NCBI GenBank assembly: GCA_035550315.1
Contig: DASZPL010000035.1
Span: 1 to 40,114 of the forward strand
Reading direction: 5' to 3'
Length of the DNA stretch: 40,114 bases
Source of the DNA: DASZPL01 sp035550315
Lineage (GTDB): Bacteria; Actinomycetota; Actinomycetes; JAFAQI01
A program made the position numbers and the translations under genes. Position 1 is the stretch's first letter; the number at the start of each line of letters is the position of its first letter. The notes under the pieces are model-generated. The model ran no database searches, was not told the origin of the DNA, and was given only the letters and a program-made list of their open reading frames with translations. Below are positions 29,679 to 38,448 of the stretch, piece by piece.

Positions 29679-30856
29679 CGATCGGCACCCAGCAGCAGCG
29701 CACTCGTCGGCACGCCGGTGCCCCCGGTCACCAACACGTGGTCCGCACCGTCGACCTGGTTGACCGACGAGCCCCGCACCTGGCGGACGCCCTCCGCGAT
29801 GCCGTTCATGCCGTGTAGGTAGGCCTCGCCGAGCTGCCCGCCGTGGGTGTTCACCGGCAACCGGCCGCCGATCTCGATCGCACCGTCGGCGATGAAGTCC
29901 TTGGCCTCGCCCCGCCCGCAGAAGCCGAACTCCTCGAGCTGCGCCAGCACGAACGGCGTGAAGTGGTCGTAGAGCACCGCGGTCGCGATCTCGTCCGGAC
30001 CGAGCCCCGACGACTCCCAGATCTGCCGGGCGCAGGTGCCCATCTCCGGCAAGCCGACGAGCGAGTCGCGGAAGTAGGACCGCATCATGTGCTGGTCGTC
30101 GGCCATGCCCTGCGCCGCCGCCTCGATCACCGCGACCGGCTGCGCCAGGTCACGCGCGCGCTCGAGCGTTGTGACCAGGATCGCCTGACCGCCGTCGGTC
30201 TCCTGGCAGCAGTCGAGCAGGTGCAGCGGCTCGACGATCCACCGCGACGCCTGATGGTCGGCCAACGTGATCGGCTGGCCGTAGAAGTGCGCCGCCGGGT
30301 TGGTGGCGGCGTGCCGGCGGTCGGCGACCGCGACCCGCCCGAAGTCCTCGCTGGTGATGCCGAACTCGTGCATCATCCGGGTCGCGAACATCGCCACCCA
30401 CGACGCCGGCGTCAACAAGCCGTGCGGCGAGCTCCACGCGAACTGCGCCTCCTCGGCGCTGGCACCCGCCGGCCGATCCTGCACACCCGTGCCGAACCGC
30501 CGGCCCGACCGCTCGTTGAACGCGCGATAACAGAGCACGTAGTCGGACACACCGGCAGCGACCGCCATCGCGGCGTACTGCACCGTGGCGCACGGCGCCC
30601 CCCCGCCGAAATGAATCCGGGAGAAGTGCGTCAGCTCGTCGATGCCGAGCCCGCGCATGATCTCGCTCTCCGGGTTGGACTCCATCGTGAACGTCGACAG
30701 GCCGTCGACCTGCGACGGCTCGATGCCGGCGTCCTCGCAGGCAGCAACGCAGGCCTCCAACGCCAGCTGTAGCTCGCTACGCCCGGAGTCCTTGGAGAAC
30801 TCGGTCGCGCCGATCCCGACGACCGCTGCCTTGCCGGCGTAGCTGTGCCGGGTCAT
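29675..30856 (-). CDS. ltp2: Ltp2-like thiolase-fold aldolase
   Basis: A 393-residue protein of the thiolase/SCP-x group closest to Ltp2. In steroid degradation Ltp2, with the DUF35 domain of ChsH2, performs a retro-aldol cleavage that removes propionyl-CoA from the C17 side chain. The motifs around the two catalytic tyrosines are present: Y296 in LYDHFTPFVLAQLEEFGFC and Y346 in GEAYLHGMNGIAEGVRQVRG, close to the Tyr294/Tyr344 described for the Ltp2 aldolase. The usual thiolase histidine/cysteine pair is not obvious, which also fits an aldolase. The ATG overlaps the stop of the fusion gene by 4 bases (ATGA). The upstream gene encodes the DUF35 it needs. Paralogues are common, so the exact substrate is not proved. 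Confidence 0.82.
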   Translation of the reverse strand: MTRHSYAGKAAVVGIGATEFSKDSGRSELQLALEACVAACEDAGIEPSQVDGLSTFTMESNPESEIMRGLGIDELTHFSRIHFGGGAPCATVQYAAMAVAAGVSDYVLCYRAFNERSGRRFGTGVQDRPAGASAEEAQFAWSSPHGLLTPASWVAMFATRMMHEFGITSEDFGRVAVADRRHAATNPAAHFYGQPITLADHQASRWIVEPLHLLDCCQETDGGQAILVTTLERARDLAQPVAVIEAAAQGMADDQHMMRSYFRDSLVGLPEMGTCARQIWESSGLGPDEIATAVLYDHFTPFVLAQLEEFGFCGRGEAKDFIADGAIEIGGRLPVNTHGGQLGEAYLHGMNGIAEGVRQVRGSSVNQVDGADHVLVTGGTGVPTSALLLGADR

Positions 30857-32298
30857 TGCGCCACCTCCAGCTCGACGGTGCCGGAGATGTGCGGACCCAG
30901 CTCGTTGGTCGCCTCGACCGCGATGACGACCGCGCCGGTCGCCGGATCGACGGATTGCACCGACCCGGTGAAGGTCAGTGGCGCATACGGGTACGCCGGT
31001 GCGCCGAGCCGCACCCGCAGCGCGCGCACCAGCACCTCGGGGCCGGTCCAGTCCGTGACGTAGCGCTGCATCAGGCCGATCGACGTGTTGATGTTGAAGA
31101 AGATGTCTTTTGATCCCTTCTTCAACGCCAGATCCCGGTCGTGGTGCACGTCCTGGAAGTCGCGGGTGGCGAGCGCGCCGGCGACGATCCGCGTCGGCGT
31201 GACCGGCAGCACCCACAACGGCAGTTCGGTGCCGACGTCCAGCTCGCCCGCGGACCGCGTCGTCGTACGCCGCTCGGGCGTCGCGGGCCGGAACTGCGGC
31301 AGCGAAATCGGTCCTCGCGAGTCGGTCGCGCCGTCGACCTGGGCGTGGTGGCTGTCGAGCCACTCGACCTCGACCGGCATGCCAACCCGCAGCTGCGCCG
31401 GAGCGACGCCCACCAGGTCGGCCAGCATCCGCGGACCCTCGTCCAGCTCGATCAGCCCGACCGGCAGCGGGTAGCGGAAGCCGGGAACCTGCGGGTGGTG
31501 CACGACGGTGAACGAATGCAGCCGACCGCGGCCCGACCCGACGACGTAGCCGCGGTCGAACGACCCACACTCGACGCAGCGCGGCGTCGGCGGGAAGGTC
31601 AACGCGCCGCAGCCGTTGCACCGCGGGATCCGCAGCTCGTGGCGGCGATAGCCATCGAACAGCGCCGCGTTGTCGCGGTTGATCGCGGGCCGCGGGCGCA
31701 GCGCCGGGTTCGGGTCGGGCGGCGCCTTGGCATCGTCGGCAACCGCCCGCGGCTTCCCGGTGCCGGGCCGGAACTTCAGGATCCGGAACAGCAGGTCGCC
31801 GACGTGCTCGCCGTCGGTCGTCGTGTAGCGGTGCCGGGTGGTCACGAAGTGGCCGGTGCCGAGCGCCGTCTGCTTCTCCTCCGAGACGTCCTCGAGCAGC
31901 TGGCTGCTCTGCAACATCTCGCCCGGGCGCAGGTAGCGCGCGATCTCCAGCTCGCTGGTCACAGCGACGACCCCGACGAACCCGTGCTCCTCGAGCAACG
32001 CCATGACCCGGCTGCGCGGGTCGTCGCCGAGCCGGCCCGCCGGCGACTGCGCCGGCAGGCCCGGACGCTCCCAGATGTCGAGCGTCGCGGGCGGCGCGAC
32101 GATCCCGCCGTGACGGCTGCGTTCGGCGTACGCCGGATCCGTATAGCAGGGGTTGTCGTCACCGATCGCGTCGCACCAGTCCGCGATCGCGGGTTGGTTC
32201 ACCGGATGGCGCGCGACGTGGACCGGGCCCTCGCCACCAACCTCTTTGCGCAGCCTCGCCAGGAACTCGTCCGGCGCGCTCGCCTCAGTTGCCGTCAC
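30853..32298 (-). CDS. ChsH2 (MaoC + DUF35) fused to ChsH1 (MaoC) in one chain
   Basis: A 481-residue three-domain protein. Residues 10-180 are a MaoC/hot-dog domain like the N-terminus of ChsH2. Residues 205-325 are DUF35, with a zinc ribbon (C227, C230, C241, C244) and an OB-fold. Residues 350-481 are a second MaoC domain with the hydratase motif ATRDFQDVHHDRD (377-389), as in ChsH1. In mycobacteria ChsH1 and ChsH2 are separate subunits of the hydratase acting on the steroid side-chain enoyl-CoA; DUF35 also recruits the Ltp2 aldolase. Here they are one polypeptide. The GTG has a GGGAGG ribosome-binding site. Ltp2-like follows directly. No TCTGACG operator is present. Confidence 0.87.
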   Translation of the reverse strand: MTATEASAPDEFLARLRKEVGGEGPVHVARHPVNQPAIADWCDAIGDDNPCYTDPAYAERSRHGGIVAPPATLDIWERPGLPAQSPAGRLGDDPRSRVMALLEEHGFVGVVAVTSELEIARYLRPGEMLQSSQLLEDVSEEKQTALGTGHFVTTRHRYTTTDGEHVGDLLFRILKFRPGTGKPRAVADDAKAPPDPNPALRPRPAINRDNAALFDGYRRHELRIPRCNGCGALTFPPTPRCVECGSFDRGYVVGSGRGRLHSFTVVHHPQVPGFRYPLPVGLIELDEGPRMLADLVGVAPAQLRVGMPVEVEWLDSHHAQVDGATDSRGPISLPQFRPATPERRTTTRSAGELDVGTELPLWVLPVTPTRIVAGALATRDFQDVHHDRDLALKKGSKDIFFNINTSIGLMQRYVTDWTGPEVLVRALRVRLGAPAYPYAPLTFTGSVQSVDPATGAVVIAVEATNELGPHISGTVELEVAQ

Positions 32299-32338
32299 AC
32301 TGCCTCCCCGCCGCGGCGTCGCGGTCGACCGGCCGGAT

Positions 32339-32369
32339 TACATTTCGTAACTCGTAATAATGTATCTAA
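32339..32369 (+). promoter_or_regulatory. AT-rich divergent promoter, leaderless for the dehydrogenase
   Basis: A low-GC island between the divergent fusion gene (start 32298) and dehydrogenase (start 32370). It contains TACATT-N14-AATGTA (32339-32364) as an inverted repeat and two direct TCGTAA units inside. TAATGT at 32358-32363 lies exactly 6 nt before the GTG, so a leaderless start is likely. It is unlike the TCTGACG operators; a different regulator probably acts here. Confidence 0.6.
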
Positions 32370-33554
32370 GTGCGGTTCGACGACACCGCGGAGGAGCGAG
32401 CGCTCCGCCGCCAGTTGCGCGAGTACTTCGCAACCGTCTTCCCACCGGAGCAGCGCGCGAGCTTCGGCGCACCCGGCGACAACGAACCGGCGTTCCGCGC
32501 CATCGTCCGCCGGCTCGGCCGTGACGGCTGGCTCGGGTTCGGCTGGCCGACGGAGTACGGCGGCCAGGGCCGGTCCGCGACCGAGCAGTACATCGTCTTC
32601 GACGAGATCCAGCGGGCCGGCGTGCCGTTCCCGTTCGTCACCATCAACACCGTCGGCCCGACGATCATGCGGTTCGGGACCGAGGAGCAGAAAGCGGCGT
32701 ACCTGCCCGGCATCCTCGCCGGCGAGATCAATGTCGCGATCGGTTACACCGAGCCCGAGGCCGGCACCGACCTCGCGTCGCTGCGCACGTCGGCGCGGCT
32801 GGACGGCGACGAGTGGGTGATCAACGGCAACAAGGTCTTCACCTCCGGGGCAAACCAGGCGGACTTCATCTGGCTCGCCTGCCGGACCGATCCGGACCTG
32901 CCCAAGCACCAGGGGCTCTCGATCATCATGGTGCCGACGACGTCGACCGGGTTCCGCTACAACCCGATCGTGACCGTCGGTGACATCGTCACGACCGCGA
33001 CCTACTACGACGACGTCCACGTGCCGGTCGCGAACCTGGTCGGCGAGCGTGGCGGCGGCTGGCGCATGATCACGAACCAGCTCAACCACGAGCGGGTCGG
33101 TTTGGCGGCGCTGGGCGGCGCGACCTGGCGACTGTGGGGTGAAGTTCGCGAGTGGGCGCGGACCGCGCCGGCGGGTGGCGGCGACGGCGCGTGCGTCGGC
33201 GACCTGCCGTGGGTGCGCGCCGACCTGGCCGACTGCTACGCGCGGCTCGAAGCGATGAAGCTGATCAACTGGCAGATGGTCGAGGCGATCACCGACGACA
33301 CGCTGCAACCGGCCGCCGCGTCGACGGCGAAGTTCTACGGCACTGAGACGCACGTCTACGTCTACCGCAAGCTGCTGGCCATCCTCGGCGCCGGCGGCTG
33401 GCTGCGCGCCGGGTCGCCCGGCGCGGCGCTGCGCGGCGAGGTCGAGCGGGTAGGGCGCAGCGCGCAGATCAACACTTTCGGTGGCGGCGTCAACGAGGTG
33501 CAGCGCGAGATCGTCGCGGCGACCGGGCTGAAGATGGCCCGGCGGGCGCGGTGA
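32370..33554 (+). CDS. Acyl-CoA dehydrogenase, ChsE1 (FadE28)-like
   Basis: A 394-residue FAD dehydrogenase. GYTEPEAGTDLAS is near residue 128, NKVFTSGANQADFIWLACRTDP follows, and the C-terminus FGGGVNEVQREIVAATGLKM is the ACAD signature. Its shape, and its position beside a second dehydrogenase, the ChsH fusion and Ltp2, match FadE28 (ChsE1) of the mycobacterial igr operon, which with FadE29 desaturates the C3 steroid side chain. The GTG has no ribosome-binding site but a TAATGT -10 box 6 nt upstream. The next ATG is 11 bp after its stop. The steroid assignment rests on synteny. Confidence 0.9.
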   Translation: MRFDDTAEERALRRQLREYFATVFPPEQRASFGAPGDNEPAFRAIVRRLGRDGWLGFGWPTEYGGQGRSATEQYIVFDEIQRAGVPFPFVTINTVGPTIMRFGTEEQKAAYLPGILAGEINVAIGYTEPEAGTDLASLRTSARLDGDEWVINGNKVFTSGANQADFIWLACRTDPDLPKHQGLSIIMVPTTSTGFRYNPIVTVGDIVTTATYYDDVHVPVANLVGERGGGWRMITNQLNHERVGLAALGGATWRLWGEVREWARTAPAGGGDGACVGDLPWVRADLADCYARLEAMKLINWQMVEAITDDTLQPAAASTAKFYGTETHVYVYRKLLAILGAGGWLRAGSPGAALRGEVERVGRSAQINTFGGGVNEVQREIVAATGLKMARRAR

Positions 33555-33564
33555 GGCGCACACC

Positions 33565-34671
33565 ATGAACGGCCGACTCGACGAGACGCAGCGAGACCTG
33601 CGCGACCTGGCCACCGAGCTGTTCCGGCGCACCGTCACTCCCGAGCGGCTCGACCGGGTCGCCGCGGAACCCGAACGGTTCGACCGCGCGCTCTGGGCGG
33701 AGCTGGCCGGCGCCGGGTTGTTGGGCGTCGCGGTGCCCGAGGAGCACGGCGGGCTAGGACTGGGCCTGATCGAGCTGTCGCTGGTCTGCGAGCAGCTCGG
33801 CCGGGCGGTCGCGGCCGTACCGCTGGTCGCGACCTCGGCCGCGGCCGCAGCGCTGGCCGCCCATGGCAGCGACCCGCAGCGCAAGCAGTGGCTCCCAGCG
33901 ATCGCCGAGGGCACCGCGGTCGTGGCGCTGACCCCGCCGCAGTCCGCGATCGGCGTACGGCGCGACGGCGATGCGTTGTCGGGACAGCTCATCGGCGTGC
34001 CGTGGGCGCACGTCGCCGACGCGCTGCTGGTGCCGGTCGGCGCGGACGTCCTGCTGCTCGACCCGACGAGCAGCGGCGTCACGACCGAGGACGTCACGAC
34101 CACCGGCGGCGAGCTCGCCCAGAACCTCACGCTCGACGGCGCGACGGCCGAGCCGGTCGGCAGCGGCGCCTGGCCGTGGCTGCGGCTGCGCTGGCTGACG
34201 CTGCTGGCCGCCACGCAGGCCGGCGTGACCGACGCGGCCCTCCGGCTGACCGCGGCGTACACCTCCGGTCGCGAGCAGTTCGGCAAGCCGCTCTCGACGT
34301 TCCAGGGCGTCGCACTCAAGGCGGCCGACGGCTATCTCGACACCACCGCGATTCATGCCGTGGCGCGACAGGCTGCCTGGGCGCTCGACGTCGAGGATGG
34401 CCGGATCGAGGCCGGCGACAGCCGTGCCGACGCCACACTCGCCGCGCTGACGGCCGGCTGGTGGGCCGCCGAGGCGGGACAGCACTGCGTGCATCTGACC
34501 CAGCATTTGCACGGCGGGATGGGCGCCGACGTCACCTATCCGGCGCACCGCTACTTCTTGTGGGGCAAGCAGATCGAACTGCTCACCGGCGGCGCGTCCG
34601 CCCTGCTAGCCGAGCTCGGCGAGGCCCTCGCCTCGCGCCCGAGGGCCGGCGACGCGCTGGCCCTCGACTGA
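33565..34671 (+). CDS. Acyl-CoA dehydrogenase, ChsE2 (FadE29)-like partner
   Basis: A 368-residue dehydrogenase. LDETQRDLRDLATELFRR begins the N-terminal helices, EEHGGLGLGLIELSLVCEQLGRA follows, SGREQFGKPLSTFQGV is the central helix motif, and LHGGMGADVTYPAHRYFLWGKQIELLTGG ends the fold, close to the FadE29 type. It is shorter and more divergent in the beta domain than the first subunit, so it is probably the second half of an alpha2-beta2 enzyme. GTGAGG just upstream may be its ribosome-binding site. The last 66 bases overlap the convergent WS/DGAT gene. Confidence 0.9.
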   Translation: MNGRLDETQRDLRDLATELFRRTVTPERLDRVAAEPERFDRALWAELAGAGLLGVAVPEEHGGLGLGLIELSLVCEQLGRAVAAVPLVATSAAAAALAAHGSDPQRKQWLPAIAEGTAVVALTPPQSAIGVRRDGDALSGQLIGVPWAHVADALLVPVGADVLLLDPTSSGVTTEDVTTTGGELAQNLTLDGATAEPVGSGAWPWLRLRWLTLLAATQAGVTDAALRLTAAYTSGREQFGKPLSTFQGVALKAADGYLDTTAIHAVARQAAWALDVEDGRIEAGDSRADATLAALTAGWWAAEAGQHCVHLTQHLHGGMGADVTYPAHRYFLWGKQIELLTGGASALLAELGEALASRPRAGDALALD

Positions 34672-36036
34672 CACCGCCTGCTGGAACGCGGCGAGCTCGG
34701 CGCGAATGTGATCGCCGAGCCGCCGTAGGTCCGGCATGAAGTCACGGCAGGCCTGCAACCCGATCGAGAAGGTCTCGCCGTAGCTCCAGGCGGTCATGTT
34801 CAACCCGAGCACCCGGGTGATCGGACCCATCGACCGGACCGCGACGACCGGCGCGCCCGCCAGTGACAGCGGCCGCGGACCGCGGACGTTCGAGACCACG
34901 GCGTTGAACAACGGCCGGCGCACCACCCGCTCGACCACGGCGAGGAACTTCAGCGTCAGCTTGCCGAAGAACAGGTAGTAGTCCTGCCAGACGGCGAACA
35001 GCTCGGTGTCGCCGGTCGCCCAGTCACGGGCCGCATCCAGGCCGCGCTTGACCGCCGCCAGCCGCGCGACCGGATCGGCCACGTCGGTGCCGAGCGAGAC
35101 GTACCAGTACGACGTCCGGTTGCCGAAGTCGTCGATCTCCTCGGGGCGGCGCAGCGACACCGGCAGGGCGCAGGTCAGGCAGCGGTCCGGCAGCTCGCCG
35201 TGCTCCTCCAGATAGCGCCGCACCGCACCGCCGCACAGCGCCACGAACAGCTCGTTGACGGTGACGCCGGTCGCGTCCTTCACCGCGCGGATCTCCGACC
35301 ACGGCAACGTCACGTCGACGTAGACCCGCTCGGGCCGCGGCAACCGGTTGAACCTGGTCTTCGGCCCGGCCAGCGGGTTGACGACCGGAGCCGCCGACCC
35401 CTTGCGGCTGCGGTTGTCGCGGATCGAGGCGACGGTACGACGCACGACCGCCGGCAGGCCGCGGTACAACGCCCCGTGGGAGCGCAGTGCGAACCGGATC
35501 AGCTCCCCGCGGGTCGGGTCCGGCTCGGGCTCTGCCGGCACCGGTCCGAACGGCAGCTCGTCACCGCCGTCGAAGGCGAGCTCGAAGAACCGGACGCTGG
35601 CCTGCCCATCCATGATCGAGTGGTGCAGCTTGAACACCAGCGCCAGCCGGTCGCCCGATAAGCCGTCGACGATCGTCAGCTCCCACAGTGGCCGGTCGCG
35701 GCGCAGCGGAGCACTCGCGACCCGCGACACGATGTCGTCGAGCTGCTCCTCTTCGCCCGGCGCCGCTGCGGTCACGACGGTGACGTGACGGTCCACGTCG
35801 TACGGTCCGGCGTCGACGAACACCGGCCGGGCCAGACCGAACGGGATCTTCACGACCTTCCAGCGCAGCGCCGGGATCCGCGGCAACCGGTCGCGCGCCC
35901 ACGCCCGCACCTCGTCGACCGTGATGGTGGTGCCGTCCGCGCGCGGGCCAAGGATCGCGAGCTTGATGGTGTGCATGTGCTGGTCGGCGGTCTCCTCCAG
36001 CACATGCATCGCGTCGACGCCCTTGAGCTGCCGCAT
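34606..36036 (-). CDS. Wax ester synthase/diacylglycerol acyltransferase (WS/DGAT) family
   Basis: A 476-residue acyltransferase. The catalytic HHxxxDG is intact as HHSIMDG, with PLWELTIVDGL before it and SNVRGPRPLSLAGAPV in the C-terminal half, all typical of the Tgs/WS-DGAT family. It would esterify diacylglycerol or a fatty alcohol with acyl-CoA and so store surplus acyl chains as neutral lipid. The ATG at 36036 (MRQLKGVDAMHVLEE) is the natural family start; TACCGT lies 7 nt upstream, so the message may be leaderless. The frame is open further upstream but with no family similarity. It may be a sink for acyl-CoA from the degradation genes. Confidence 0.9.
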   Translation of the reverse strand: MRQLKGVDAMHVLEETADQHMHTIKLAILGPRADGTTITVDEVRAWARDRLPRIPALRWKVVKIPFGLARPVFVDAGPYDVDRHVTVVTAAAPGEEEQLDDIVSRVASAPLRRDRPLWELTIVDGLSGDRLALVFKLHHSIMDGQASVRFFELAFDGGDELPFGPVPAEPEPDPTRGELIRFALRSHGALYRGLPAVVRRTVASIRDNRSRKGSAAPVVNPLAGPKTRFNRLPRPERVYVDVTLPWSEIRAVKDATGVTVNELFVALCGGAVRRYLEEHGELPDRCLTCALPVSLRRPEEIDDFGNRTSYWYVSLGTDVADPVARLAAVKRGLDAARDWATGDTELFAVWQDYYLFFGKLTLKFLAVVERVVRRPLFNAVVSNVRGPRPLSLAGAPVVAVRSMGPITRVLGLNMTAWSYGETFSIGLQACRDFMPDLRRLGDHIRAELAAFQQAVSVEGQRVAGPRARGEGLAELG

Positions 36037-36108
36037 CGCCGAAACGGTACACAGCCGGATCAGCGGCCTCCTGCGAACATCGACCGCGGGCCAGGGCAGA
36101 CTTTGCGC

Positions 36109-36576
36109 ATGCCGCTGAACCGCGACTACATCGGTCGCCGCTACGAGTCCGAGGGCACGTTCGAGGTGTCCCGCGAGGTGATCCGCCGGTTCGCTCAGGC
36201 GATCGGTGACGACAACCCGGCGTACACCGACCGCGAGGCGGCGCGCGCGCTCGGCCATCCCGACGTGATCGCACCACCGACGTTCATGACGACCGTGACC
36301 ATGAGCCTGCCGGGGCCGTCACCGGTGTTCGACCCCGGGCTCGGCCTGGACTACTCCCTCGTCGTCCACGGCGAGCAGAAGTTCATCCACCACCGGCCGG
36401 CCCGGCCGGGCGACGAGCTGCGGGCGATCACCACGGTCGAGGACATCCGCGACGCCGGCGCCAATGAGCTGATGACGCTCCGCGTCGAGATCCGTACGAC
36501 GGCCGACGAGCTGGTCTGCGAAGCCGTCAACGTCGTCGTGTCACGAGGCACCGCCGCCGGCGCCAGCAAGCCCTAA
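36109..36576 (+). CDS. MaoC-like (HadA/HadC-type) dehydratase domain protein
   Basis: A 155-residue hot-dog-fold protein similar to the N-terminal MaoC-like dehydratase half and to HadA/HadC subunits: IRRFAQAIGDDNPAYTDREAARALGHPDVIAPPTFMTTVT, then YSLVVHGEQKFIHHRPARPGDELR. The catalytic Asp/His dyad of complete hydratases is not clearly present; in Had enzymes the partner subunit supplies it. No HadB-like partner is adjacent. It may dehydrate or hydrate a 3-hydroxyacyl thioester or help another MaoC protein such as the fusion at 30853. It is divergent from WS/DGAT with 72 bp between the starts. Confidence 0.82.
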   Translation: MPLNRDYIGRRYESEGTFEVSREVIRRFAQAIGDDNPAYTDREAARALGHPDVIAPPTFMTTVTMSLPGPSPVFDPGLGLDYSLVVHGEQKFIHHRPARPGDELRAITTVEDIRDAGANELMTLRVEIRTTADELVCEAVNVVVSRGTAAGASKP

Positions 36577-36621
36577 CGCCGAAAGCCGGTTGATCGTCGA
36601 GGCATCGGCGATCATGGACTA

Positions 36622-37968
36622 ATGCCGCTCCGGACGCCGACCCAGCATCCGGTGGCGACCGCCCCGCCGCGCAGCGCCCGCCGCTGGACGCCCCGGGCGC
36701 TGGGCGAACGGTTCCGGCTCGAGCTGCCCGACCACGCGACCACCTCGCACGACGTGCGCCCGCTGCTACTGGTCCTCGGCCTGCCGACGTTCGGGCTGGC
36801 CTTCGTCATCACGATCCTGACGACCTACGGCCCGGCGGTGCTGATCCGGATCGCGCACTCGCCCGCGAAGGTCGGAGCCCTGATCGGCGGCGAAGGGGCG
36901 TTCGCGCTCGTCGTACCGCTGCTGGCCGGCGCGCTGTCCGACCGGATGCCGTCGTCAAGCCCCGCCGGCCGCCGGCTGCCGTTCGTGCTGCTCGGCGCGC
37001 CACTCACCGGGGCCGCGATCGCGCTGCTGCCGTTCGCGCCCAACATCCAGCTCGCCGGCGCCGCGATCCTGGTGTTCTTCATCGGCTACTACCTCTACTA
37101 CCCGCCGTACCGCGCCATCTACGCCGACCTGCTGCCGCGCCGGCTGTTCGCGCGCGCCCAGTCGGGGCAGGCGATCCAGCGGGGCGCCGGTCTCGGGCTG
37201 GCGCTGCTCGCCGGTGGGTTGCTGCTCAACGTCTGGTCGCCGCTGCCGTTCGTGATCGGCGCCGCCGTGCTCGGCGTGACGACGCTGGCGCTGAAGCCGG
37301 TCGCCCGGCTGCAGGCCGACTGCGCGGGCGAGGAGGTTGACGAGGCGGCGCCGTCCGCCCGCGAGCTGTTCTTGAGCAACCGCGCGATGCAGCGGTTCGC
37401 CCTGGCGAACGCGCTGTGGGAGTTCAGCTTCGCGGGACTGAAGACCTTCATCGTGCTCTACGTCGTGCACGGCCTCGGCCATTCGCCGGCGTTCGCCTCG
37501 GCCGTGATCGCGATCGTGGCCGTCGCGTACGTCGGCGGTGCCCCGATCGCCGGCCGGCTCGCCGACCGCTACGGCATCGTCAAGGTCATGACCTGGGCCG
37601 CCGCGTTCTACGGCGCCGGGCTCTGCTACGGCATCTTCCCGACCAGCGCGCCGCCGATGCTCGTCGTCTTCCCGTTCGTCGCGATCGCCGGCGCCATCTT
37701 GATGACGCTCCCCCAGGCGCTGGCCTTCACGATCGCGCCGGACAGCGGCCAGGGCGCGGCCGCCGGACTGGTCGACTTCTCCCGCGGGATCGGCGTCGTG
37801 CTCGGTCCGGTCCTCGTCGGCGCGGCGGTCACCGCGGCGTCCTCTACGCTGTCCGGCACCCACGGATACGCCGCGATGTGGCCGGCGATCGGCATTCCAG
37901 TGCTCGCTTCACTGCTGGTGCTGCGCCGCCTCCAGCCCAGCGACCTAGACGGAGTGAACCCACATTGA
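36622..37968 (+). CDS. MFS transporter
   Basis: A 448-residue membrane protein with about 12 hydrophobic segments and the major-facilitator cytoplasmic loop motif GALSDRMPSSSPAGRRLP between segments 2 and 3, repeated in weaker form as GRLADRYGIVK in the second half. The N-terminal ~45 residues are soluble and basic. Its sequence is nearer to the sugar/proton symporter-like MFS group than to drug exporters, but the substrate cannot be read. It starts 45 bp after the MaoC-like stop and is followed 13 bp later by the small membrane protein. It could bring in the substrate of the pathways around it. Confidence 0.88.
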   Translation: MPLRTPTQHPVATAPPRSARRWTPRALGERFRLELPDHATTSHDVRPLLLVLGLPTFGLAFVITILTTYGPAVLIRIAHSPAKVGALIGGEGAFALVVPLLAGALSDRMPSSSPAGRRLPFVLLGAPLTGAAIALLPFAPNIQLAGAAILVFFIGYYLYYPPYRAIYADLLPRRLFARAQSGQAIQRGAGLGLALLAGGLLLNVWSPLPFVIGAAVLGVTTLALKPVARLQADCAGEEVDEAAPSARELFLSNRAMQRFALANALWEFSFAGLKTFIVLYVVHGLGHSPAFASAVIAIVAVAYVGGAPIAGRLADRYGIVKVMTWAAAFYGAGLCYGIFPTSAPPMLVVFPFVAIAGAILMTLPQALAFTIAPDSGQGAAAGLVDFSRGIGVVLGPVLVGAAVTAASSTLSGTHGYAAMWPAIGIPVLASLLVLRRLQPSDLDGVNPH

Positions 37969-37981
37969 CCTGCGGTACGAG

Positions 37982-38422
37982 ATGCCTGTCATGACGACGT
38001 TGATCGATCGCCTCGGTACGCCGCTGCGGCATCCGCTGCGGCTGCTGGTCGCCGTTGCCCTGCTGGTCGCCGCGGACGCGCACATGCCGGTCATTGCCGA
38101 GCACCTGCACGAAGCGCCGTACATCGGAGCGCTGTTTCTGGCGCTGACGCTGGTGTGCCTGGCGCACGTCGTCCCACTCACGCTGCACGACTCGCCGGCG
38201 CTCTACGTCGTCACGGCTCTGGTCACCGGGCTGGCGTTCCTGGCCTACGTGCTGTCGCGGTCGGTCGGGCTGCCGCAGATCACCGACGACATCGGTGATT
38301 GGCTCGACCCGCTGGGCGTCACCTCGATCGTCTCGGAGGGCGTCGGCTTCCTGACCGCGATGGTCGTGCTGATCTGGCCGCAGCAAGCCCGGGTCGCCGC
38401 GGCCCGGTTCGCGTTTGGCTGA
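37982..38422 (+). CDS. Small multi-pass membrane protein, function unknown
   Basis: A 146-residue protein with four hydrophobic segments (about residues 20-38, 48-66, 73-92 and 118-133) and a short soluble loop near 95-115. It contains several His/Glu residues in the first loop (AEHLHEAP) but no motif I recognise. The ATG at 37982 is used; a second ATG nine bases on is equally possible. It follows the transporter by 13 bp and precedes the methyltransferase by 26 bp, so it may be cotranscribed. Confidence 0.72.
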   Translation: MPVMTTLIDRLGTPLRHPLRLLVAVALLVAADAHMPVIAEHLHEAPYIGALFLALTLVCLAHVVPLTLHDSPALYVVTALVTGLAFLAYVLSRSVGLPQITDDIGDWLDPLGVTSIVSEGVGFLTAMVVLIWPQQARVAAARFAFG

Positions 38423-38448
38423 CGTCACCGCGCGAGTAAGACTCAGGT

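Noticed and set aside
32295..34319. A 674-codon open frame on the minus strand
   Set aside because: Antisense to the ChsE1/ChsE2-like genes, which have family signatures.
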